Source: Ephydatia muelleri
Lineage: Eukaryota > Porifera > Demospongiae > Spongillida > Spongillidae
Length of the DNA stretch: 64,000 nt
Direction: 5' to 3'
NCBI GenBank assembly: GCA_013339895.1
Contig: JABACO010000008.1
Coordinates: forward strand, 1,479,796-1,543,795
The notes beneath the pieces are model-generated. The model saw nothing but the letters and a program-made list of their open reading frames with translations, was not told the DNA's origin and did no database searches. Shown piece after piece: positions 44,214-53,924 of this stretch (positions are counted from its first letter, which is position 1; each line of letters begins with the position of its first letter). Position numbers and translations under genes: made by a program.

Positions 44214-44800
44214 TACGGTGGCCCGGTAGGTCGCCACTTGAGCGCAAAATAATTCTTAAGTTAAGCTCAGAGCGCAAGGCGCAGAGCGCAAGGCGCAGAG
44301 CGCAAGGCGCAGAGCGCAGAGCGCAAAGCGCGACGGCATAGGATTTCGTTACGTCACTGTTAATTCACGTGATCTACTTGCTGATCGTATTCCCCATAAC
44401 TGTTCATTATTGTATAACGATAGCTAAATATCTCCGCTTTCAAATAATACAAAACTTGAGAAACGATCGTCGTGTGGAAAGGACGTTATTTAGATATTCT
44501 ATATGCTTCGTTAAACTATACAATCATAATCAAGTACTGGAGGCAGCATAAAAGTATACTTGCCTATTTACGCCTCGTACGTCGGGTGGCTGTTTGGTTA
44601 GTTATAGCCACGCGTGTGTTTGAGTATTGCGCTCGCATCGTATACGTGGTTTAAAAATGGCTAAAACAAAAACTCGCCCAGCTGGGTTTGAAACGGCGAA
44701 ATCAAACCGTACACAATGCCATCAAGGTGAGTAAATCTAATCCATGCATGCCCTTCAACAGTTCAACCCTAATGATAATACCATGTCCAGAAATTGTGGA
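44214..44800 (+). mobile_element. End of an element related to the 29680-37768 TIR element
   Basis: The sequence ACGGTGGCCCGGTAGGTCGC at 44214 matches the end of the long-TIR element apart from one base. It is followed by its own short tandem array of GCGCAGAGCGCAAG units (about 44270-44330). Parts of 44600-44800 recur inverted at 50895-51000 and 57820-57935. The opposite end was not identified in this window, so the element may be truncated or rearranged. Confidence 0.6.
44657..44726 (+). CDS. Short first exon resembling the start of a PARP-type zinc finger
   Basis: ATG at 44657 opens MAKTKTRPAGFETAKSNRTQ then CHQ, with a GTGAGT donor at 44727. The pattern F.TAKSNR..C is like the opening of PARP-type zinc fingers (Y.AKSGR..C..C). 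Only this exon is visible; the rest of the finger (second Cys, His, Cys) would lie in later exons that I cannot identify. Two inverted partial copies exist at 50905-50946 and about 57870-57935, so the exon travels with a repeat. It may be transposon-encoded. Confidence 0.45.
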
Positions 44801-45019
44801 CATCAGTGCATAACTCGGCTTAGAATTGTGATTAAAAAATTCTGATTTCACCGTTAAACTCACCAGACACTTTAGAGATTTATCACGTTATTAAAACAGC
44901 TAATTAATTTTAAAATAAATATTATTGTTTTACGTAACATTTTTTATTAAATATGTGTTCGTTATATATACAATATAAGCTCATACACACAACACTTGCT
45001 ATATATAAACACACTACAG

Positions 45020-45945
45020 TTAAGATGGGATTCTACGGAGGATGGCTCTGGCATTCGCTCTTGTTAGGCAAATGCTCAAGCTTGCGAAAAGCTCAAAAGA
45101 TATCTGTGCCTTTGGCAGAGACTTGTGGATCGCAAGCCTAGCAATTATCTGAGCCAGAAATATTGAAGCTTCGTTACCCCAAGCCCCATAGGAGTCAACT
45201 ACTAGAGGGGTTGAGACCCACCCTAAAGCTAAACACTTTACATCATTGGCCTGGTGTTTCCTCCTCTCCGTTGCGTCAAGGACTGCACCAACCGTTGCTC
45301 CCGCTTCAGCTAAAGTTGAAGGATTTAGCGGTGAGACAACGGAGATGTCCAGGGCAACGGGCCTTCCATGGTTCCAATGCTTCACGAGAATATCAGCAGG
45401 CCGTGACTGTGAATGGTCAGGAAAGAGCCCAGCACCAGCTTCAACTTCGATTGAAGCATGTGCACGGTGAAGAAAGTGCGCTAAAGTGTCCCTGAGAGCA
45501 TTATGGCGTGTAATAACATCACCCCCACATTTGCATGTTAATGCATGGTGTCCAAGAGGGTCCAGACTGTGGGCAGGGCAGAAAGCACACTGAGAGCCCT
45601 GGGAGGTATCTTGGCCTAGCCACCACTTGACAGCTACCCTGAATTCAATTGGGTCAAGATGGAGAGCTAGGGATGTGGAGGGAATAACTGATAACCAGGA
45701 TGTCGCGTGGGGGGCTGAAACTGATAGCAACCGAGCCTTGTTAGCAGGGGAGGATTCATCAAAGAGGACTTGAAAGCAATAGTCGTTTACTTTTGAAGAC
45801 AGAAGCTTCTGACTGACAGGTGAGGAAACCACAGAATTGACAGATAGTTTCTCAATTGGAGCAACAGTAGAATTGAAGTGGTCCAAGGCATTTGTACGTC
45901 TGTATGGTAGGGAAGTTAGGTGAGGTGAACACAGGCACAATCACC
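45020..45945 (-). pseudogene. LINE 3' fragment: zinc knuckle plus restriction-like endonuclease domain
   Basis: An open minus-strand frame of about 300 residues, 5'-truncated. In order: RLLSVSAPHATSWLSVIPS, LDPIEFRVAVKWWLGQDTS, a CAFC..H..TCKC Cys/His cluster, RHNALRDTLAHFLHRAHAS, SRPADILVKHWNHGRPVALD then ISVVSPL, and ANARAILRRIPS with a stop. The Cys/His cluster followed by PADI...LDISVV matches the C-terminal zinc-knuckle and REL-endonuclease arrangement of R2/CRE-type non-LTR elements. No internal stop is seen over this span, so the insertion is young compared with 21789-22319. A CA microsatellite lies just upstream (46041-46083). Confidence 0.75.
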
Positions 45946-46039
45946 ATGCATCTTCTTGCACATTGTGTGGTCATAAAGTAAACAATATTGTGTAATGTAG
46001 CTAGTACTACATGTAAGGTTTCTAACCGTTCCACCCTTT

Positions 46040-46040
<1 letters not shown>

Positions 46041-46083
<43 letters not shown>
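46041..46083. repeat. CA microsatellite
   Basis: Uninterrupted (CA)n, next to the 5' truncation point of the LINE fragment. Confidence 0.9.
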
Positions 46084-46084
<1 letters not shown>

Positions 46085-46399
46085 AGTTCCTGATAAATAT
46101 CTGCCTTGAGGGACTAAGATAGAAAAAGACAAGATCATCATGTTGCTCGTCCTTGAGAATTTAGCACCATCACCACTGCATCTTCTCACCGGGCTGGAAC
46201 AAAGTTAGACATTCCCCAAGCTGCAAATGAATGCAAAGATATACAATATGGGACAGTGTCCAGCAAAATTCCTTCTGGGTAGTTTTTCAAGTTTTCTTTT
46301 TTTTTTTCATAAGCCTCCATCAAATTACATATATTCTTACGCATCCAAAGTTGGACTATCCATCATAAAGTTATTGGGTACTGAATTTATAGCTACCCA

Positions 46400-46985
46400 T
46401 TCATTTCCATGCGAGCATTACTTTTCTTTTTGCTAGACACACTGTCCATATATTACTGATCTTTGTAAAAACACTAACCAGTCTAGTTATCTCCTCTCGA
46501 ATTGCCATTTCAACGTGCCTATAAGACCCATCAAACCTTGGGCTACTAAATTGTTCCACTGTTTTGTTGAACTCCAATCTAACAGCTTTAACTTTGCTTG
46601 CTCTTGGAAGGCTATCGCATTTCATTGAGAGCGCTTGGTAAAATGCATCACTCACACCTACTTGTCCAATAAATACAGAACTTCTAGTTCTCTCCTTTCT
46701 TCTCTTTGCGCATCTGAATCAGAAAGAGAAATGCGAACACTTACAGGACGCAGTGTGCATTGTGAGCGTATCGGCAGTTAGACCATATGATTCCGTTAAG
46801 GATAATGCCTTCACAGTGTTGCCTTTTATCGCCTCCAATTTTCTCTTTCTCTGCCTCATCGATGGCTCATCTATAGCCTTCCCACTGTTTCGAGTTCATG
46901 TATCCATGCCAATTCTGTTTCCATCTCTTTGACATCACTAAGTTTGCTATCCTTTTTGTATACAATTATATCACCCACATGCACT
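46400..46985 (-). CDS. Unrecognised two-exon fragment
   Basis: On the minus strand an upstream part (about 46975-46755) encodes SDVKEMETELAWIHELETVG and, after a possible frame change, MRQRKRKLEAIKGNTVKALS with LTESYGLTADTLTMHTAS before a CCTGTAAGTG donor. A downstream frame (46655-46401) begins MSDAFYQALSMKCDSLPRAS. The heptad-like charged composition suggests a helical region. I cannot assign a family. Confidence 0.3.
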
Positions 46986-47984
46986 TTAGTAGTTCCACTG
47001 ACTCACTATCCCACAGTGCAATGTAAATACTTTGTACACTCATGTAGCAGTAACACTAGATGATGGTTCCTTGTTTTCTCAGGTCACTTCATGTGTAGGT
47101 TATGCACTATCACTTCAAACAGCTAGTAAAGTGCTATCTATACACATGAATACACATATACACCATCCACAGACACAGAGCTGAAGAAACAATACAAGTG
47201 CTACTTTTAACATTGATGCATGGTTGCATGTAGATTACATACATGTGACATGTACATGTGTCTGTCTTTCTAGTTAGCACTGTTCATAGCACAGAAAAGA
47301 ATGCCATGATGCAGATCTGTTCACATCAATGGTATGAAAGGCTGGTGATCATGACTCACATACACATACACAACGGCAAAGGTGTACACTGTCCATCACA
47401 ATAAGTGGGTCCAACTATTCCAGTTGTCAGGAACAATCTCTCTCAAGGATGGGTAAAGTTTACATACAACCCACAACCAATAACCCTCCTAATTAAATAG
47501 GTGGTACAAATGAAACCACAAAGACCTGAGTTACATCTCATACATGTACCAGCTCTTTGGCCTTCTACAACACATAAACATACAAACTTGTGACAACACC
47601 AAACATGTACATAGCCAAATACAAATGTCACATAGTCTGCATATTCAGTAGGCATTAAATGACCACACATAGCTTTCCATTTGAGTTTGTCACCTGGAGG
47701 GTGGCTGGCAGTCCATGCCACATTGTTCATCAAGGTGGGTCCAATCCCTGGCCCATACCAGGTGGTCCCCACTGAGCCTGGAACCTGAACTTTGGCAGAC
47801 CACAAGGGTCTGTACACTTCACTAACACTCAAGGAGTTCTTTTTAACTGACTAGATTGGGGGGAGGAGGGAATATCTTGAGAGTAGTGGGAAAAACAATC
47901 TGCCATGATAACAAGGGAGGAGGGAGGGCACACACACACAGGCACATAACAAAGGGTGGGGGGAAAGGCCTTGAGAGAGGAAGA

Positions 47985-49045
47985 CACTGACCTGTGAAGC
48001 AATTCTGGGCCTTGGCACTGAGAACAGCCCCAATGCTGGTTCTACTGCAGTTGGAGAACATCTAAAGCCAACAGGGAAAAAACCCATCTTTTAGAGCACA
48101 AAGCCAGCCCCAGACCACTAACACAGCCATGTCAGGTAGAAACGCCCAAAGCAGTGCTCCTTCACTAACTCTTTTATTAAATGCAACCAAAAAAAAACTG
48201 TTCTTCTGCCCATATTTCTGATGATATATTGCAGGTGACTTGATGACTATAACACCTTAAGTGTTAACTTGCTGGCCTCCCTCCCTTCCCCCCCTCCCCT
48301 CCCCATTTGAACTCTATCCCAATGCTAGTTTTTGGGCCAACCTTGTGAGTGGGTTGTGATCCATCTTGTGCATACTGGTTCATGATGAACACATTGCTGC
48401 AGGAGGGAGTGGTAGCGAGATCGTGGTAGCTGCCCCAGCTGTGGCCAATCTCACGTCCAGTCACCAGCACCTCCTCCACGATGACCAGGGGATTGGAGGA
48501 TGAGGTGTACGAGCTCAAAGCTGTGTTGTTCGGGTCCCAGATGAGCTGGAGAAGAAGCCTGTGGAGGTGTGGAGTGAGCCCCTCAACCCCCCAGAAGAAA
48601 TGGGCCCACCTCAACCCTTGGAAGAAACAAATTTGAATCCCTCTCCTCCATCAATCCAAGGAAAAACAAGCCTCCCCTCTCAAAAAATACAAACAAACTC
48701 AAGCCATCCCTCTAACCTTAGAAGGAACACACACACCCAATGCCTCTTCTTTATTCCATTGCAAGTTCTAACACTTCTGTGCAATTCTTTCTATTCTTTT
48801 CTCCATTGAATGCCCACTTTCAATTCTTCCACACTCATTCCCTACGACTCACTGGTTGAGCATATCCCTCCAGTGGTGGTTGCACTGGGACTGGCAATGT
48901 TGCTCAGCCATATAGGAGGCCATTGGAGAGCACCCGATAGGTGAAGAGGTGTGCCAGACAGTAGCCATCCCACACCTTCCCCTGGCCATCTCCTGTGTTG
49001 AACTTGTTCAGGAGCACTGAGGCATTGGATGTGTGTTGTATGTGT
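47985..49045 (-). pseudogene. ADAM10-like metalloprotease fragment, broken
   Basis: Three exon-like blocks on the minus strand follow ADAM10/17 order. Block 1 (about 49045-48850): VLLNKFNTGDGQGKVWDGYC, LAHLFTYRVLSNGLLYG, then after a one-base frame change LSNIASPSATTTGGICST. Block 2 (about 48555-48325): NTALSSYTSSSNPLVIVEEV then TGREIGHSWGSYHD and NVFIMNQYAQDGS. Block 3 (about 48060-47990): FSNCSRTSIGAVLSAKAQNC. The zinc motif should be HExxHxxGxxHD; its first His is Arg here, so the metal site is lost. No prodomain, disintegrin or membrane exon was recognised. It may be a pseudogene or an inactive paralogue, but the frame change favours a pseudogene. Confidence 0.65.
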
Positions 49046-49069
49046 GTGTGTTGTGCCATAGATAATAGC

Positions 49070-49157
49070 TTTCTCTAGCTAGGGGGTCTGGAAGGTCGCT
49101 GTCAGTTCCTAGTAACCCGGACGAGGAGATCGCGCGCTCCTAGATCCGCCACTGCAG
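49070..49157. mobile_element. hAT MITE remnant
   Basis: CTAGCTAGGGGGTCTGG resembles 17224-17241 of the hAT MITE, and the right end GATCCGCCACTG matches its terminus. Most of the interior is missing. Confidence 0.55.
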
Positions 49158-49595
49158 AGGGAGCCAAAAAGAACACATCCAAGGTTGAAGGGAAGTTACG
49201 TAGCAATAAGTCGTCGCCACGTGATTATAATTGGGCACTGTCCTTAAATGGCTTGTCCCTGTCGCGCGTATCGTATATACCATTTTGTGATTGTCCGCTT
49301 CGAATTCTATATAGAACGACCACATTGACAAATGTGGATATGCACACACGCATATGGAAAAGTAGCAACAGAGAAGGGACGTTGATTTCCCAGCTGTCAT
49401 ACTAATAGCCCCACCACGTGGTCGAATATAAAAAGCTATAGGCCTATAGTGGCCTTACTTAACTTATACACTTAGCCTTCAGTGATGCCTTAGTTTTTCA
49501 GAAAACAAACACACGTAGTTTAATACGTATCGTGTTTATCGAATAGACCTAGGACTACTCCGCGTTTGACAGACCATAAACTTCAAACGGCTTAT

Positions 49596-50541
49596 TAGGG
49601 CACTTATGCAGTTTCTCCCCCTAATTGAATTCTAGAAATATTGAAATAATAATTTCCTGCGTAGTGAAATCCAGCTGTCACTGCGACCGCATAATCATGT
49701 TTAAATCTATAGTGAAATCCAGCTGTCATTGCTACCGCCATTTTACTACGATGGCTGCATTACCTGTTCCCGTTCTGGCTCCTGCTGTGTTTCCCACTCC
49801 GGATCTCCACGACTTCAAATATTCCGACCTCTTCAAGGCTACGGAAGTGCAATTGCATGGTGCCAGAACAACGGCCTCATAGCTAGAGATCGTAGGAGAA
49901 CACACCATAGTCGACTGGAAGAAGTTTTGTAGGGATATTTGCTTGGAGTACTTTATTAGGAATCCAGTCGTCATAGGAGACCACAACAGACGGTAGAAAT
50001 CGACGAATGTTTGTTAGTGCGCAGGAAGTACAACGTCGGACATCAAGTGAGAGAGCAATGGGTTTTTGGAGGATACGACGTCGCAACGAAAGTAGGATTC
50101 ATGGTTCCAGTCGATCGCAGAGATGCAGCAACTCTCATACAAAAGTACATCGCACCTGGAACTACTATAATCTCCTACCTCTGGGCGGCATACAACACAA
50201 TAGGAACACTCGGATACCAGAATCTCACCATTAATCACAGTTTAAATTTTGTAGATCCAACCACAGGAGCATGCACTAATCACATAGAAAGCGTATGGCA
50301 AAAAGCTAAGCAGAAACATAAACAGCGAACACATAGGGAACTTTTACACGCGTATTTAGCGGAATTTATGTGGAGACAAAGATTTGGATGTAGCTTTCAT
50401 GACTTCGTAGCACATGTTAGGGCATTTTATCCAGTGTAGATTTATTCGTATTGTATTGTTTGAAATGTATTCATGATACCGTAAATGTTACGATACCGTA
50501 AATCGAATAATAAAGTGGGGGGGAAACTGCATAAGTGCCGA
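49596..50541 (+). mobile_element. Merlin (IS1016-like) DNA transposon
   Basis: Ends GGCACTTATGCAGTTTC and its complement with C/G-rich bases just inside (49596-49622, 50516-50541). The interior encodes an ISXO2/IS1595-like transposase. At about 945 bp it is short for an autonomous element but adequate for a compact transposase. No clear 8-bp target duplication was seen. Confidence 0.75.
49751..50439 (+). pseudogene. Merlin-type transposase with a frame change
   Basis: MAALPVPVLAPAVFPTPDLH opens at 49751. In shifted frames (about 49870-50010) come CQNNGLIARDRRRTHHSRLE and NPVVIG, then EIDECLLVRRKYNVGHQVRE. The main frame has QWVFGGYDVATKVGFMVPVD, RRDAATLIQKYIAPGTTIIS, LTINHSLNFVDPTTGACTNH then IESVWQKAKQKHKQR. 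EIDE supplies the first acidic residue; NHS-FVDP-TGACTN-IE matches the DDE_Tnp_IS1595 C-terminal block. One or two frame changes lie in the first third. The second catalytic Asp position (normally SD.W.AY) reads SYLWAAY here, so activity is doubtful. Confidence 0.75.
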
Positions 50542-50894
50542 ACTAGGTACCCTCATGACCAAAAGTGCCCCAGGAACCCAGGGGAAGAAGCCTCCATTGA
50601 TGGAGTACCTGATGAGTACAAGGATATATGCACGAGGTGCACACTACGTACATGTATAGAGGCAACATATGTATAACCACATGTATTGCAACTTCAATTG
50701 TAATCCATACTGGATACACACACATAAATAACATTGCACAGCGTCACAATGATTTCGTTTTGGTTCATGAATGTGTAGACGTGAAAGAAGGTTATCAGTC
50801 AATGTGGGTGCAAACACCTATCATATCAACGAATATAGTCTACGCATATAAGTATACAAAATCATGTACTATACACATCGAGATTATATTCATA

Positions 50895-51000
50895 TATTGA
50901 TTTCGCCGTTTCAAACCCAGCTGGGCGAGTTTTTGTTTTAGCCTATGATGCTGACCTTTTAAAACCACATACATACGTTGCGCGCGCAATACTCAAGCAC
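50895..51000 (-). pseudogene. Inverted remnant of the PARP-finger-like first exon
   Basis: Complement of 44600-44710, including the codons for KTKTRPAGFETAK. The start codon position reads ATAG rather than ATGG, so the exon has no start here. Confidence 0.5.
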
Positions 51001-51059
51001 ATGCACGCATGGTTATGCTGCATGGGCTCACTTGATCACATACAATTTGTGCCATGCTC

Positions 51060-51290
51060 ATTATTCTTTAGGGAGTAAACAAGATTTAATGTTGTCAGAA
51101 GAGGCCCATCCCTGCTTAGTTAGATATAGGGCATGGGTTTAAGCATATAGCGTGGGACTGTGTCTAAGGTTAGCAGGTCAAGCTTGCCTCTCTGTCTGCA
51201 ACTCTCACCACTAAACAACCTATATCCCCATTCTACATTGTCCCTTTGTCTGGTTCTTTGTCTGCTTCCAGCCATATATGCTATTCATGT
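51060..51290 (-). repeat. Dispersed repeat family, copy 3 (inverted)
   Basis: Complement of blocks in 29290-29645 and 35990-36250, including GTCTAAGGTTAGCAGGTC and the CTGGTTC.TTGTCTG region. Confidence 0.65.
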
Positions 51291-52291
51291 GCACTGTATT
51301 AAATTTTAGTTGCTTTTTATTTTCTACACACAGGTTACAAAATGTTGGTATAAGCTACAAAACCAGCTAGCTACTATCCATATGTCCAAAGGTGTAGGAG
51401 AATAAACTATTCCCTATAAAGCATAGGATTTTCAATAACAGCCCACGTCACCTTTCATTGATGGAGTACAGGACGTTTGCAAGGGTATATGTATATGAGC
51501 ATCATAATGTCCAATTAACTGCTCTTCATTTCTTGCACAAATATGTTGCATTTTAATACCTATCTATGCATGTGTGGATGGGAAAACCAAATGGCTTAAA
51601 AGCTTATCATAATCTGCCAGCACCAGTTTGGTCCTTTTTCCTTTGACGGGTACCTTCAGGATGCATGATGGCCAGCAGCATCATAACAGTGGATCTGTGA
51701 ACACATGTTCATTGTCACCATGAGATTGGTGGTACAGAATAGCACGCATGAAAATGATCACCTCTTGAAGCTTGATGTACAAACAGAAATTTTTCGCACA
51801 TTTTAACTGTGTTCCGCTCTTAAAGGAGGAGACGCCACGTAAATAGTGGCGCAGGCCGTGCTCAAACTCCCGTATAAAAGGCGCTTGGATCCAACCGGAA
51901 ATCACGTGAGCTCAACATCCTCAGAATGGCGTAGTTTTGTAAGCTGTTAGGATTCTCACCCACACTTGCTGGCTACATCGTTTTTACGTTGTTAAGACGG
52001 GCAGATCAAGTACTTCTTAGTACTCTATCGCACGCGTTTATTTGTTCTCGAAACAGACTCGCATTGTGTTTCAGTTTATACTGGAGAGTGCATTGATAAC
52101 TGTTACAAGCTCTGCGAGGCTTTGCGTGAGTTTCAAAGGTGAGCGTGGCTGCATGAGCATTTGCGTGAGCAAACAAAACAATAAAATGGAGAAAACGTTT
52201 GAAAGCCCTGATTCCAGCTGTCTCATTTACTGGAAATCAAAAACCACATCTCCACGTGCTGAAGTTTTTAGCAGGAGGTTTTCTGTGAAAT

Positions 52292-53704
52292 ATGTCTTCC
52301 GAACCTAGCGCCGTTCCTAGAATAAAGGTAAGGTTATGTTGTCAGGCACACGATTCAGCAAAACGAATTAGTCAAATAAGTAACACAGGTAATATAGAGC
52401 AATGCAATTAGTAAACAAGCCAGTACTGTACATATATAGACATACACAAGCCAGAATCAGCCACATTCCTACTCATCTGTAGTTCAATTGTACCAGTGAT
52501 CACCCACATTCCTACACACTCATTTATGCAAGGTTGTGGTTGAATGTACCACTGGATGCCTGCCTGCGACCTTTGTGGCTGACCTAAGACAAGTCATAGA
52601 CCATCACAACGCAGGAGGGGTATGCATAGAAATAACACGCCCCCAAGATACCTGTCAAGTGCCAGCCACCAACTCTGGTTGTACAGGGCTCCAAGATATG
52701 CCAGCCAGTTCAGAAACTTGTACAGTGCAGTACCCACGAGGTAAATTGCTTGGTTGTCATAGCAACAATACCCCATTTATGCACTTTGTGGGCTTCCTCC
52801 ATCAGGTTACTCAGGAGGAGACCCACCAGTGCTGAATGGTACTCCAAATGAACCTTGTTGTCCACACTGCCTGTTTGGGCCTTGCATAATCCGTCGGCCA
52901 CCTGTGTTCCTCACTGGGAGAGCTGTCCCATCCTTAGCCAATGACAGAAAGCGGTACAAACTTTACCAGCAATTCTGGAAGCTTTTGAAAGACCTGGGGT
53001 TGTGGGACCACCCAACATACCTGGCGAGGAAGGGATTGGTGACGCACCCATTGGACAGAAGAGAGATAATGCCAAAATGTGTACAAAATGTGAATGATCC
53101 AACCTTCGTATTAGAAAGTGTACTTATAATCTCTTTGCTACATAGGAAATCAGAAGCAGGTATCCAAATCCAGTGGGCATTCCTTACACTAACTACAGAT
53201 CATCATTTTTGTAACAAGTTATTTAGTATTGTATGTGTTGCTGACCAGTACCTCTGACTCATAAATGTGTGCGTATATTGCTGCCTGTTCATTTGATTAT
53301 CCCATTATGCACAGATAGCACGAGGGACATTCATCCATGCTATGGGAAAGTTGTGGAAATGAATGAACTGAATGGTTTCCAATACTGTTTTAGCTGAAAT
53401 AGCTCAATCAATATAGAAAACATGTACATTTGCTTTCCTACAGTATTTCATGCAGATGAGAGATACGACTTTGCCAAGCCTTATCAATCCCATGTTTAGG
53501 CTTACAAAGGGCATCACTAGTAGCCTCCAGTCCATTCAAGACACACATTCACCAAGTTCCAAGTGTCTATGTGCAGGCTTCGAGGTTGTCCTCAGGCAGG
53601 TCATGGACCACCACAACGTAGAAGGATGTACATGTAGTTTAGTAGTCACACAAGTCCATCAAGTGCCAGCTGCAGCCACGGTTCAAGATCTGCAAGGAAA
53701 ATGA
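52292..53704 (+). CDS. Kolobok accessory gene, copy 2 (Cys/His-rich, duplicated module)
   Basis: Exon 1 starts MSSEPSAVPRIK at 52292 with a GTAAGG donor at 52328. A following exon (about 52535) encodes CTTGCLPATFVADLRQVIDH and CIEITRPQDTCQVPATNS. The next begins after ...CATCAG (about 52805): GGDPPVLNGTPNEPCCPHC then PSLANDRKRYKLYQQFWKLL and REIMPKCVQN. A last part (about 53555) encodes LRQVMDHHNVEGCTC and QVHQVPAAATVQDLQGK, a second copy of the LRQVIDHHN module. Cys/His content suggests metal binding. The function is unknown; the position opposite the transposase in both copies suggests that it belongs to the element. Exon borders are partly inferred. Confidence 0.5.
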
Positions 53705-53924
53705 GACGAAATTGATTTGCTTTCATAATGTACATAGATCATTGGCTGTCAGATGCAGATCTGACAAAGTAAATCTGTTGTTCGTACTGGTAGTTCTAAA
53801 AAGAACTGTTTTGAGATAAAGACAGGGATATCAATTCAGAAAATGAGACCTGTGGCTGACAAAAGACATCTGGGCATAAAAATAATGTGAATATAGTAAA
53901 TCACCTACAGCCACAGAACTTCAG

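Noticed and set aside
47443-47832. 129-codon minus-strand frame next to the ADAM10-like blocks
   Set aside because: I tested it as a disintegrin or Cys-rich continuation, but it lacks the cysteine spacing and no splice link was evident.
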